Assembly (NCBI RefSeq): GCF_900102885.1
Contig: NZ_FNGE01000011.1
Location: 1 to 64,000, forward strand
DNA from: Paracoccus chinensis
GTDB lineage: Bacteria; Pseudomonadota; Alphaproteobacteria; Rhodobacterales; Rhodobacteraceae
Direction: 5' to 3'
Length of the DNA: 64,000 nucleotides
In this document: piece by piece, positions 10,473 to 18,660 of the stretch
Position numbering within the stretch: position 1 is the first letter of the stretch
How the letters are laid out: each line of letters starts with the position of its first letter
Made by a program: the position numbers and the translations under genes
Notes under the pieces: generated by a model
Told to the model about the DNA's origin: nothing
What the model saw: only the letters and a program-made list of their open reading frames with translations
The model's database searches: none

Positions 10473-11266
10473 CCCCCCTTTCGCCGGACGCCGAAACCGC
10501 GCGCCGGATCATACATCAGCACCGCGCCGCCGAAGAACAGCGCAAGGCAGCCCCCCACCACGCCAAGGGACAGCCAGTTGACCTGAAGGTAAAGGGCAAA
10601 GCGGATCAGCTCGACCGCATGGGTGAAGGGATTGAAGCGGCAGATGTCGTAAAGAAGGATCGAGGATTCACGCATCCGCCACAGCGGGTAAAGCGCCGAG
10701 GAGGCGAAGAACATCGGGAAGATGACGAAGTTCATCACGCCCGCGAAGTTTTCGAGCTGCCGGATGGCGGATGACAGGAACAGCCCCATTGCCCCCAGCA
10801 TCAGCCCCGACAGGACCAGCGCGGGCAGGACGGCGACAAGACCCCAGAGCGGCGGGTGGATTCCCCAGAACCAGGCGATCAGCAGGAAGGCATAGACCTG
10901 GATGATTGAGACGATCACCCCCGCCACCAGCTTGGACCCCAGCAGGAACCAGCGCGGAAAGGGGCTGACGAGCAGCGTCCGCATCGCCCCGGTTTCCCGG
11001 TCATAGACCATCGTCAGCGAGGACTGCATCCCGTTGAACAGCTGGATCATCGCGCAAAGGCCGGGCGTGACATAAACCTCATATAGGACGTAGGTCTGGT
11101 AGGGCGGCGTGATCGAGAGGCCCAGCACCGCCCGGAAACCCGCCGCGAAGATGAAGAGCCAGACGAGCGGCCGCACCAGGGCCGCGAGGAAGCGGCCGCG
11201 CTGGTTGACGAAGCGCAGCGTCTCGCGCCAGGCGATGCCGCGGAAGGCGGTGGACCAGCCGCTCAT
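10469..11266 (-). CDS. ABC-2 type permease, PedC-like, PQQ alcohol-oxidation associated
   Basis: Membrane subunit of an ABC transporter, 265 aa with about six hydrophobic segments. The family signature is visible in the first cytoplasmic/periplasmic part (YDRETGAMRTLLVSP) and in LENFAGVMNFVIFPMFF with SSALYPLW, the ABC-2 permease pattern. It is coupled by overlap to its ATPase upstream and to the unknown periplasmic protein downstream. ABC-2 permeases usually export, yet this operon also has a periplasmic binding protein. In Pseudomonas putida the related PedA1A2BC set is linked to growth with lanthanides; whether this one moves metal, a metallophore or another compound is open. Confidence 0.85.
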   Translation of the reverse strand: MSGWSTAFRGIAWRETLRFVNQRGRFLAALVRPLVWLFIFAAGFRAVLGLSITPPYQTYVLYEVYVTPGLCAMIQLFNGMQSSLTMVYDRETGAMRTLLVSPFPRWFLLGSKLVAGVIVSIIQVYAFLLIAWFWGIHPPLWGLVAVLPALVLSGLMLGAMGLFLSSAIRQLENFAGVMNFVIFPMFFASSALYPLWRMRESSILLYDICRFNPFTHAVELIRFALYLQVNWLSLGVVGGCLALFFGGAVLMYDPARGFGVRRKGG

Positions 11267-11994
11267 GCCTGCACCCCGGTCAGGTCGAGAAAGGCGCGGG
11301 TCAGGTCGCCCCCGGTTGCGGCTGCGGCTTCACCTGCGGTGCCGGTGAAGAGGACGCGGCCGCGGTGCAGGATCACGAGGCCGTCCGAGGGGTCGATCTC
11401 GTCGAGGATATGGGTGGCCCAGAGCGCCGAGACCTGCTGCTCGGCGATCAGGCGGCGGGTCAGGGCCAGCACCTCGGCGCGGGATTTCACGTCAAGGCCC
11501 ACGGTCGCCTCGTCCAGCAGCAGAAGTTCGGGCGCGTGGATCAGGGCGCGGGCGATCTCGGCCCGGCGCACCTGACCGCCGGACAGGGCCGAGACGCGGG
11601 CGCCCGCACGGTCGGCCAGATCGACCTGGGCCAGCACCTCGGCGATGCGGGAACGCGCCTCGGCGCGGGCAATGCCGTGCAGGGCCGCGTGATACATCAG
11701 GTTCTGCCGGACGGTCAGGTCGGCATCCAGCGCGCGCGACTGGAAGACGACGCCCAGGCGCCGCAGCGCCTCGGTCGGCTGGCGGCGCAGGTCGTGGCCC
11801 GCGACCTCGATCAGGCCCGAGCGGTTGGCGTAAAGCCGCGTCACCAGGTTGAACAGCGTGGACTTGCCCGCCCCGTTCACCCCCAGAAGCGCGGTGAAGC
11901 CCCCGCGCGGCACGGACAGCGACACGTCATCCAGCGCGCGGGTGGCGCCGAAGCTGTGGCTGACATTCTGGACAAGAAGCGCGGGAGTGGTCAT
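11263..11994 (-). CDS. ABC transporter ATP-binding protein, PedB-like, PQQ-associated
   Basis: ATPase partner of the adjoining permease, 243 aa. It has Walker A GVNGAGKST near residue 40, Q-loop VVFQSRALD, signature LSGGQVRRAEIARAL, Walker B LLLLDEATVGLD and switch His in WATHILDE. The start ATG at 11994 begins MTTPALLVQNVSHSFGA, the normal N-terminus; extending to 12081 would run into the neighbouring gene. Its stop overlaps the permease start. Confidence 0.88.
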   Translation of the reverse strand: MTTPALLVQNVSHSFGATRALDDVSLSVPRGGFTALLGVNGAGKSTLFNLVTRLYANRSGLIEVAGHDLRRQPTEALRRLGVVFQSRALDADLTVRQNLMYHAALHGIARAEARSRIAEVLAQVDLADRAGARVSALSGGQVRRAEIARALIHAPELLLLDEATVGLDVKSRAEVLALTRRLIAEQQVSALWATHILDEIDPSDGLVILHRGRVLFTGTAGEAAAATGGDLTRAFLDLTGVQA

Positions 11995-12046
11995 GGCGCG
12001 GCGAAGGGATGGGCGGCGCTGACGCGCGCCGCCCGCCCGTTCATCC

Positions 12047-12634
12047 TCAGCGGATGTTGAACACCGCCTGCTGGCTTTCACCCGACGAACCCGGCACCGA
12101 CAGCGTGTAGCGGCCGGGCTGGATGGCGATGAAGCTGATCAGCGCCTCGCCCGCCGCGTCGAACTCGATCGAGTGGACGCCCATGGGACGGATCTCGATG
12201 TCGTTGATGACGATCTCGTTGATCCAGACGGAGCGGAAGAAGTCCCCACCCGACAGCGCCAGTTCCGCGCTGCCATCGGCCACGATCTGCAGGCGATAAT
12301 AGCCGCCCGACTGCAGCGAATATTCCTCGGCCGCGACCGGCTTGCCGGATGCGAGCGTCAGCGGCGCCAGATCCGCGCGGTTCGAGCGCGTCATGATTCC
12401 CGAGGGGCCATAATCGTGGTGCTGCGCCTGCGATCCCTGCGCAGGGGCCGCTTCCTCTTCCTCTGCCTCGTCGTCGTCATCCTCGCCGTCCTCGGCCGGG
12501 GCGGTGGCGCCCGCTTCCGCCTCGGCCGAGGCTGCGGCGGCCCCTACCTCGGGCGAGGCGGCCGGTTCGGTCTGGCTCAGCGCGGGTGTCCCCAGCAGGG
12601 CCGCCAGCATGGCGACGGTTAGCAGTCTGGTCAT
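12047..12634 (-). CDS. Secreted protein with a polyacidic segment, PQQ/ABC operon
   Basis: Function not recognised. It has 195 aa with signal peptide MTRLLTVAMLAALLGTPALS. After an Ala/Glu-rich linker there is an acidic run at about residues 48-61 (EDGEDDDDEAEEEE), then QAQHHDYGPSG and a compact beta-rich domain of ~110 residues ending GRYTLSVPGSSGESQQAVFNIR. The acidic/His stretch could bind cations, which is notable next to a lanthanide-type dehydrogenase, but no EF-hand loop is present. A GGGAGAGAGA-type ribosome site precedes the ATG. It lies between the propeller and ATPase genes of the ABC set. Confidence 0.78.
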   Translation of the reverse strand: MTRLLTVAMLAALLGTPALSQTEPAASPEVGAAAASAEAEAGATAPAEDGEDDDDEAEEEEAAPAQGSQAQHHDYGPSGIMTRSNRADLAPLTLASGKPVAAEEYSLQSGGYYRLQIVADGSAELALSGGDFFRSVWINEIVINDIEIRPMGVHSIEFDAAGEALISFIAIQPGRYTLSVPGSSGESQQAVFNIR

Positions 12635-12655
12635 GTCTCTCTCCCTTGGTGTTGA

Positions 12656-13618
12656 TCAGTTCGGCGCGACGACGACGCCCCAGGGCTGCTGGCCCACGGG
12701 GATCGACTTGACCGCGGTATTCGTCGCCACGTCGATCACCGTGACGTCGTTGGAATTGCCGTTCGTCGTGTAGAGATGCTTCTGGTCCGGCGTGAAGCCC
12801 AGCTGCCAGACGCGCTGGCCGACGAGGATGTAGTCCGTCACCTCGAGCGAGTCGCCGTCCACCACCGCGACCCGGTTCGCCGGCCCCAGCGCGACGAAGA
12901 TCTTCTTGCCGTCCGCCGTCACGCGCACGCCCACGGGCTGGATCGCCTCGGGCAGGACGCCGGGGATCTCGAAGGTGATCTTCTTGGTGATCTCCTGCGT
13001 GGCCGGGTCGATCACGCTGACCGTGCCGCCGATTTCCGAGCTGACGAACAGGCGCGAGCCGTCGTCCGAGAACTGGGCAAAGCGCGGGCGGCTGTCCACC
13101 AGCACGTTGGCGGTGATCTCGAAGCTTTCGGTGTCGATGAAATGGGCCATGTTCGTTGTTTCCGACGTGTTGATGACCACGCGGCCGTCGGGAGAGACGC
13201 CCATGCCTTCGGGTTCGACCCCCACGGGGATCTCGGCCAGCACCTTGTGGGTCTTGGTGTCGACCACGGTCACGAGGTTGTCGTCCTCGTTGGCGATGTA
13301 AAGCGGATTGCCCGAGGGGTGCAGGACGAACAGTTCCGGGTCGGGGCCGGACGGCAGGGTGTGCAGTTCCTGCATCGTCTCGGGATCGAAGACGCGCACG
13401 AGGTTGTCGTCCGAGGCGCAGACGTAAAGCTCTTTTCCATCGGGGCTGATGGTGATGCCGCGCGGGCGGTTGCCGACCGGATAGGACCCCAAGACCTCGA
13501 GCGTGTCGCCGTCGATGACGGTCACGTCGTTGCCCTTTTCGTTCGAGACATAGACCTTGTTGGCCAGCGCAGGCGTGGCAATCGTCGTCAGCAGCAGGAT
13601 GGCGAATGCGTGTCTCAT
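12656..13618 (-). CDS. YVTN beta-propeller protein, PQQ-catabolism associated (PedA2-like)
   Basis: Periplasmic beta-propeller, 320 aa, signal peptide MRHAFAILLLTTIATPALA. Seven or so repeats of the YVTN type are visible, such as KVYVSNEKGNDVTVIDG, PLYIANEDDNLVTVVD, RLFVSSEIGGTVSVID and HLYTTNGNSNDVTVID. This subfamily is found with PQQ alcohol dehydrogenases and ABC genes. It is 6 bp from the binding-protein gene upstream. Its exact task is not known. Confidence 0.9.
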   Translation of the reverse strand: MRHAFAILLLTTIATPALANKVYVSNEKGNDVTVIDGDTLEVLGSYPVGNRPRGITISPDGKELYVCASDDNLVRVFDPETMQELHTLPSGPDPELFVLHPSGNPLYIANEDDNLVTVVDTKTHKVLAEIPVGVEPEGMGVSPDGRVVINTSETTNMAHFIDTESFEITANVLVDSRPRFAQFSDDGSRLFVSSEIGGTVSVIDPATQEITKKITFEIPGVLPEAIQPVGVRVTADGKKIFVALGPANRVAVVDGDSLEVTDYILVGQRVWQLGFTPDQKHLYTTNGNSNDVTVIDVATNTAVKSIPVGQQPWGVVVAPN

Positions 13619-13624
13619 GTTTCC

Positions 13625-14827
13625 TCAGAAGGTGCAGGCGGTTTCGGGACGGTCGATGCCGAGCGTATCGAGCGGGCTGGTCTGGTGCAGGTATTCGTCC
13701 TGCGGGCTGACGCTGGCGGTCAGCAGCCCGGTCGTCAGCAGGATCGGCTGGCGCAGCTGGTGGTCCCAGTCGCGCAGGGTCAGCTTCTGGCCCTTGAAAC
13801 CCGCGACCTGGAAATCCGGGGACAGCATGAAGTCGCGCAGCTGGACCGGATCGGCGGACTTCGTCTGCGTCGCGGCCTCGCCCACCATGCGCAGGGCAAG
13901 CCAGCTCTGGTAATCCTCCTCGCGCATGGGGCGGTTCGCCAGCCGCTCGAAGCGGTTCTGGAACTGGGTCGCACCCCAAGCCTCCAGCGCCGGGTGCCAG
14001 CTGCGGGGGACAAGGCCCGCAGAGCCCGCCACCAGCCGGGCGTCCCAGGTGTGATAGGGCATGTAGCCTGCGAAGACGCCGTGTTCGTCGGCGGTGATCA
14101 TGATGTCGTAATCGGGCGCGCGCTGGGTGAAGACCGGCAACTGCGCCTGCACCTGCACATGGCCCGAGTCGGTGGAACGCGCCCCGCCGGTGTCGGTGAA
14201 CTCGCGTTCCTCGACGATCTGGGCGCCGAACTTGGTGGCGGCCCGGCGATAGGCCTCGGCCAGCGCCAGATCCTCGGGGTGGCTGCCGTGGACGAGGAAC
14301 CAGCGCGGCCAGCGCTTCCACATCAGAAACTGCGCAAGCCCGTCGGCCAGCATCGCGTGGCTGGGGGCGGTGTGGATGACATTGGCGCGGCACTGCTCGC
14401 CCCGCAGCGCATCGCCCCGCGCGGCGGCGTTGAAGACCAGCGCCCGGTCGCCCGCCTGGTCGGCCAGCGCCACGGTTGTCGCGTCGTCGGCCAGCAGGAC
14501 AACGAACCGGATGCCCTCGCCCAGAAGGCGGTCCAGCTCGGACGCGGCGGTGTCGGGGGTGGCGGCGACCTCGACGGCCTCGAAGTCCTGGCCCATGAAG
14601 CGGCCGGTGGTGTCATTGTCGTCGATGGCTAGCCGCGCGCCTGCGAAGCCGATGTCCTCGGGCGGCAGCTCCAGCCGCGAGATCGGCGGCAGCTCGGGCG
14701 TGTCGACGCGCAGGACGGCGGCGCGGACAAGCTGCGGCGCGGCTTGCGGCGCGGGTGCCTGAGCAAGCGCAGACATGGGAACAACCGCCAGCAAAGCCAG
14801 CGCCGTCAGGCAGTTGGGTAAACGCAT
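13625..14827 (-). CDS. ABC substrate-binding protein, PQQ-associated (PedA1-like)
   Basis: Periplasmic binding-protein-like subunit, 400 aa, signal peptide MRLPNCLTALALLAVVPMSALAQ. The body resembles branched-chain-amino-acid-type binding proteins (NVIHTAPSHAMLADGLAQ, then WFLVHGSHPEDLALAEAYRRAA). It is the first gene of the minus-strand group 14827-9027, which supports a transporter set of binding protein, propeller, acidic protein, ATPase, permease and periplasmic protein. The ligand cannot be deduced from sequence. A divergent gene starts 198 bp away, so promoters for both lie at 14828-15025. Confidence 0.82.
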   Translation of the reverse strand: MRLPNCLTALALLAVVPMSALAQAPAPQAAPQLVRAAVLRVDTPELPPISRLELPPEDIGFAGARLAIDDNDTTGRFMGQDFEAVEVAATPDTAASELDRLLGEGIRFVVLLADDATTVALADQAGDRALVFNAAARGDALRGEQCRANVIHTAPSHAMLADGLAQFLMWKRWPRWFLVHGSHPEDLALAEAYRRAATKFGAQIVEEREFTDTGGARSTDSGHVQVQAQLPVFTQRAPDYDIMITADEHGVFAGYMPYHTWDARLVAGSAGLVPRSWHPALEAWGATQFQNRFERLANRPMREEDYQSWLALRMVGEAATQTKSADPVQLRDFMLSPDFQVAGFKGQKLTLRDWDHQLRQPILLTTGLLTASVSPQDEYLHQTSPLDTLGIDRPETACTF

Positions 14828-15025
14828 GGGCCTCTCCTCCGCCTGGAAGTCTTGAGGACGGGGCGTCCCAATTCAACCCGCAAGGTCGTGATTTCTTTCC
14901 GAAGCGCCTAAGACGTTCGGCTGATGGACGCGATCTCGACTGTGGGTAAGCTGGCGCCGCAGGCCAGCGGGCGGGGCGGAATGCCGAGAGGCCGCTGGCA
15001 ATTCACGACATCGGGAGACCATTTC

Positions 15026-15574
15026 ATGAAATCCGTTCTGGCGCTGATGGCCGCCGCGGCGATCCTGACCTGTGGCACGGCACAGGCGCACGGGCCCGTG
15101 CGGCTCAAGCTCGAATTGTCCGAAACGCTGAATGCCACGCCCGACGAGGTCTGGGCCACGGTGGGACGATTCGACGACATGAGCTGGCACCCGGCCGTGG
15201 CGCGGACCGAACTGACCTCGGCCGACGCGACTACGCCCGACGGCTCGACCCGCGTGCTGCACCTGAAGGCCGAAAGCGGCGATCCCACGATCAGCGAGCA
15301 ACTGACCAAGTGGCAGCCGGAAAAGCGCTGCTACGGCTACATGATCACGCAGGTGGACGTGGCAGTGCTGCCGGTCACGAACTATGCCGCGACGCTGTGC
15401 GTCAATGACGAGGGCGGCAAGGCCAAGGTCGTGTGGAAGGGGGGCTTCTATCGGGGCTATCCCAACAACGATCCCCCGGCCGAACTGAACGATGAGGCCG
15501 CGACCGCCGCCGTCACAGGCATCTACCAGGGAGGCTTGGACGCGCTGGCCGAGAAGTTCGGGCGGGCCGAGTGA
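15026..15574 (+). CDS. SRPBCC-family periplasmic protein, MxaD-like
   Basis: 182 aa, signal peptide MKSVLALMAAAAILTCGTAQA and a START/polyketide-cyclase-like fold with motifs VWATVGRFDDMSWHPAV and ITQVDVAVLPVTNY. The family includes MxaD, which in methylotrophs helps electron transfer between methanol dehydrogenase and cytochrome c. The ATG at 15026 is chosen because it begins the signal peptide; the frame is open further upstream. It is coupled to the following propeller gene by a GTGA overlap. Confidence 0.85.
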   Translation: MKSVLALMAAAAILTCGTAQAHGPVRLKLELSETLNATPDEVWATVGRFDDMSWHPAVARTELTSADATTPDGSTRVLHLKAESGDPTISEQLTKWQPEKRCYGYMITQVDVAVLPVTNYAATLCVNDEGGKAKVVWKGGFYRGYPNNDPPAELNDEAATAAVTGIYQGGLDALAEKFGRAE

Positions 15575-16503
15575 TCCGCGCCACCGCGGCGGGGCTGCTG
15601 GCCCTGGCCGCGGGCATGGCGGGCGCCGGCGACATTGCCTTTGTCACCGCGCAGAACGCGGGCGGGGTGGCGATCGTGGATCTGGACATGGGTCGGATCC
15701 GCGCCACGGTCCCGGTCGAGGGCGCGCCTGCGCCGGTCGCCTATGATCCCGCCTCAGGCCGGGCCGCCGTGATCGCGGCGGACAGCGGCGAGATGACGCT
15801 GCTGGACAGCCAGGGCGCCGTGCTGGACCGGGTGCCCTTGGGCGAAGGCAGCTTCGGCATCGCTTTCGCGCCCGGCGGGGACCTGCTCGTGGCGGACTGG
15901 TATGGGGCTCGGCTGCGGCGGCTCGACCCCTCGGGGCGGCACGAGCGGTGGTCGGCCCCGACGGGCCGCGCGCCTGCGGGCCTGGCGCTGTCGGGCGACG
16001 GGCGGGTCGTCGCACTGGCGGAACGGGACGATGATCGCGTTTCGGCTTTCGACGCGGAAAGCGGCCGGCCCTTGTGGACAAGCCCGACCGGCAGCCATCC
16101 TTATGCGGTCGCCTTTCACGATGGCCGCTTCTGGACGACCGACGTCCAGTCCCGCAGCGTCACCGTGCTGGAGGCCACCAGCGGCGCGCATCTCGGCTCG
16201 GTGGAAACGGGCGACCATCCCTATGGCGTGGCTTTCGCAGCGGGAAAGGGTTTCGTCACCGACCAGTATGCGGCGACGGTGACGGTCTTCGATCCGCAAT
16301 CGCTGGAAACCTTGGGCAGCATCGAGATCGGGGACTACCCCGAGGGGATCGCGTCCCTGTCGGACGGCCGCCGCCTTGCCGTCGCAAGCTGGGACAGCAA
16401 CGAGCTGTCCATCATCGATGGCGAGACATTGAGGGTCGAGCAGGTGATCGAGGTGCCCGACGGTCCTCGATCCTTCGGGTTGTTCGTGGGGCCCGATCCT
16501 TAA
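15571..16503 (+). CDS. Second YVTN-type beta-propeller protein
   Basis: 310 aa with a short signal peptide (MIRATAAGLLALAAGMAGAG) and at least six propeller blades, e.g. DIAFVTAQNAGGVAIVD, GKGFVTDQYAATVTVFD and NELSIIDGETLRVEQVIEV. It starts with GTG at 15571 overlapping the MxaD-like gene stop. It is a distant paralogue of the propeller at 12656-13618 but belongs to a separate, plus-strand two-gene operon. Its TAA stop overlaps the convergent rhodanese-like gene by four bases (TTAA). Confidence 0.85.
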   Translation: MIRATAAGLLALAAGMAGAGDIAFVTAQNAGGVAIVDLDMGRIRATVPVEGAPAPVAYDPASGRAAVIAADSGEMTLLDSQGAVLDRVPLGEGSFGIAFAPGGDLLVADWYGARLRRLDPSGRHERWSAPTGRAPAGLALSGDGRVVALAERDDDRVSAFDAESGRPLWTSPTGSHPYAVAFHDGRFWTTDVQSRSVTVLEATSGAHLGSVETGDHPYGVAFAAGKGFVTDQYAATVTVFDPQSLETLGSIEIGDYPEGIASLSDGRRLAVASWDSNELSIIDGETLRVEQVIEVPDGPRSFGLFVGPDP

Positions 16504-17030
16504 GGCGGCGTTGCGGGGACCAGATCCTCGCCTTCCGCCAACCAGGCATCCGTACCCTCGGGGAACCAGCCCACGCGCGTATAGCCGCCGAGAACGGCCC
16601 GCTTGGCGGCGTTCCAGCTCATCCAGCAGTCGGCCTTGCAGAAGAAGACCAGCGGCGCGGCCTTGTCGCCCTCGGCCAGCCGGTCCAGCGCGGCGAAGAA
16701 CGCGGCCTCGTCCGGAGGCGGCAGGGCCTCGTAACCGGTGTCGGGCAACCAGACCGCGCCGGGGATGGTGTAATGCGAGGGTTGCCGCCACAGGGTGCCT
16801 TCGGGCAGGTTCTCGGGCTTGCGGACCTGCGGCATCACGTCGATCAGCACGGCGCCACGGGCGCGCCATTCCTCCAGCCCGGCCAGGTCCAGCACCGTGG
16901 CGCCGGTCAGCGTGGCGGGTACCGGGGCGCGATAAGGCTCGCCCCGGTAGCCCTGCGGCTCGGGCGGCGGGGCGGCGGCGGCCGTGGTGCCTGCCATCAG
17001 CAGGACCGCCAGGGCCGCCAACCGCTTCAC
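16500..17030 (-). CDS. PQQ-dependent catabolism-associated rhodanese-like protein with CxxxCW motif
   Basis: Periplasmic rhodanese-fold protein, 176 aa, signal peptide ending TTAAAA. The motif CKADCWMSWNAAKRA near residue 130 is the signature of the family known as 'CXXCW'; as read here the spacing is Cys-x3-Cys-Trp. The proline-rich N-terminal part is GYRGEPYRAPVPATL. It overlaps the XoxJ gene (ATGA). The family occurs only with PQQ alcohol/methanol dehydrogenases; its reaction is unknown, and a thiol or copper role is possible. Confidence 0.9.
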   Translation of the reverse strand: MKRLAALAVLLMAGTTAAAAPPPEPQGYRGEPYRAPVPATLTGATVLDLAGLEEWRARGAVLIDVMPQVRKPENLPEGTLWRQPSHYTIPGAVWLPDTGYEALPPPDEAAFFAALDRLAEGDKAAPLVFFCKADCWMSWNAAKRAVLGGYTRVGWFPEGTDAWLAEGEDLVPATPP

Positions 17031-17845
17031 GGCAGGATCTCCTGCCCGTAGTCATCGACCAAGGGCACACCCGCTTCGTGCAGGATGGCGTTGATGTCTT
17101 CCTGGTTGCGGCGGATCAGGCTGTTGAGTTCCCGCTTCCATTCCTGGTCGCTGGGACGCACGCCCATGGTGATCCGGTAGAAGAGCCTGGGTGCGCTCTC
17201 CTCCTTCAGCAGCGGCGTGAACTGCAGTTCGGGATCGGCCTTGACCAGGGGGCCGGCGAGCGGGCCCCACAGCACGGCCGCGTCCAGCGTGCCCTCGCGC
17301 ACGCCCTTCAGCATGTCGCCGACCGGATTTTCCACCCGGCGGTCCACGAAGAGGTCCCAGCCCCGCATGTCCTTGGCAAGACCCGCGCGAGCCATGTGCG
17401 AGGCCGGGGGAGTGCCCGCAACGACGCCGATGTCATGATCCTTCAGTGCCGGGTCGGTCAGGCGATCGACGCCCGCCAGCTCGCCATCCTTGCGCGTCAC
17501 GATGCCATAGACCGAGGTGTAGTAATGGTTAGTGTTCTGCACCAGCTCGTCGCCCTGGGCATAGCCGATCACCACGTCGCAATTGCCGTCCAGCAGCGTC
17601 TTCCTGGTGAAGCCCATCCCTTGGGGAAACCAGAAATATTCCAGCGGCAGCCCGAGCCGGTCGGCCAGCAGCTCGGCGATGCGGTTTTCGAAGCCGGTGC
17701 CGTTCTCCGAGGACATCGGCTCGGCCGCCGGGTCGGCGCAGACTCGCAGCGCGGTGGTCGAGCGCAGGTCCGCGACCTGCGCCCCGGCCGCACCGGCGCC
17801 AAGCGCCAGCGCCGCGCAGATCCAAGCCGCGCGAAGGCCCCGCAT
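17027..17845 (-). CDS. xoxJ: XoxJ/MxaJ-type periplasmic binding protein
   Basis: Solute-binding-protein fold found with methanol dehydrogenases; structural work on XoxJ suggests a role in maturing or activating the dehydrogenase and not in transport. It has 272 aa; the start at 17845 begins signal peptide MRGLRAAWICAALALGAGAAGA, two bases after the cytochrome stop. Family motifs are LRVCADPAAEPMSSENGTGFENRIAE, shown here in part, and CDVVIGYAQGDELVQNT. The ending LVDDYGQEILP is typical. No partner permease is beside it. Confidence 0.88.
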   Translation of the reverse strand: MRGLRAAWICAALALGAGAAGAQVADLRSTTALRVCADPAAEPMSSENGTGFENRIAELLADRLGLPLEYFWFPQGMGFTRKTLLDGNCDVVIGYAQGDELVQNTNHYYTSVYGIVTRKDGELAGVDRLTDPALKDHDIGVVAGTPPASHMARAGLAKDMRGWDLFVDRRVENPVGDMLKGVREGTLDAAVLWGPLAGPLVKADPELQFTPLLKEESAPRLFYRITMGVRPSDQEWKRELNSLIRRNQEDINAILHEAGVPLVDDYGQEILP

Positions 17846-17847
17846 GA

Positions 17848-18552
17848 TCAGCCCTCCATGCAGGAGGCTTCCTGCGCCGCGAACTCCTCGGACTTGTCGG
17901 CCTTGTCGGCAGGACGGCCGCGCGGGATCGCCTCGGTGCCGCGGGCCAGCAGGTAGACATAGATGTCGTCCACATAGCACCAGACGTTCCGGTTGGTCCC
18001 GAAGGCCGGCATGACCAGGTTCGCCGCCCTGTTCACGTCCTGTTTTCCCGAGGCCACGATTTCCTGATAGGTGTAGTAGTCCATCCCGTGGACGACCGAG
18101 TCCTTCAGCGCGGGCGCATAGGTCGAACCTTCGCCGTCCGGGCCGTGGCAGACGTGGCATTCCGCGTGATAGCGGCGATAGCCCGAGAAGGTGGCGTAAT
18201 CGACCTGGCCGTTTTGAACATTGGGGACCGGAATGCCCTCGGCATTGTACCAGCGGCCGTTCTCCATGTGGTCCGGGGTCAGGTCCAGCCCTTCCAGCGT
18301 GGGCTTGACGACACCGACGAACTGTCCGGCCGCGACCTCACCCGCGCCCGTAGCCACGGCCGAGCCTGCTGCGTTGGCCTTCATCTCGACCGTGGTGGCG
18401 CCTTCGGGAATGGGGGTGGACGAGCCGCGGTTCGGCTGGGCTTGGGTGGCTTCGGCGGCGGCAGGTGCCGCGGTCGGCGCGGCAGTCTGCGCTAAGGCTG
18501 CGGTGGCGAAGGCGAGGCTTGCTGCCGTAGCGCGTACGGTCGTGGCGATCAT
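17848..18552 (-). CDS. xoxG: Periplasmic cytochrome c (c553i type), XoxF electron acceptor
   Basis: Mono-haem c-type cytochrome, 234 aa, called cycB (c553i) in Paracoccus denitrificans and xoxG elsewhere. The haem site is Cys132-x2-Cys135-His136 (CHVCHGPDGEG) with likely Met ligand at 181 (LVMPAFG). The signal peptide MIATTVRATAASLAFATAALA is followed by an Ala/Pro-rich linker of ~25 residues. The ATG at 18552 follows GGGAGAGAGAAAG. Two extra Cys occur in the C-terminal part (192 and 231). It lies just downstream of xoxF, so it accepts electrons from reduced PQQ (family knowledge plus context). Confidence 0.9.
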   Translation of the reverse strand: MIATTVRATAASLAFATAALAQTAAPTAAPAAAEATQAQPNRGSSTPIPEGATTVEMKANAAGSAVATGAGEVAAGQFVGVVKPTLEGLDLTPDHMENGRWYNAEGIPVPNVQNGQVDYATFSGYRRYHAECHVCHGPDGEGSTYAPALKDSVVHGMDYYTYQEIVASGKQDVNRAANLVMPAFGTNRNVWCYVDDIYVYLLARGTEAIPRGRPADKADKSEEFAAQEASCMEG

Positions 18553-18594
18553 TCTTTCTCTCTCCCATTGTTGTCCCATCCTTGCAGATGGGGA

Positions 18595-18621
18595 CCGCCC
18601 CGAGGTTGGTCCCCGGGGCGG
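18595..18621 (-). other. Hairpin between xoxF and the cytochrome gene
   Basis: CCGCCCC (18595-18601) pairs with GGGGCGG (18615-18621), with a further GG/CC pairing possible inside the loop. There is no T run on the transcribed side, so it looks more like an mRNA-stabilising or attenuating hairpin than a full terminator. Confidence 0.45.
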
Positions 18622-18660
18622 CATCTGGATCGTCAAACCCTGGTCCTGTTCAGGAAACCG

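Noticed and set aside
12477..14393. 638-codon minus-strand frame overlapping the propeller and binding-protein genes
   Set aside because: Reads as low-complexity Arg/Gly/Pro/His sequence; the real genes are in another frame of the same strand with signal peptides and family motifs.
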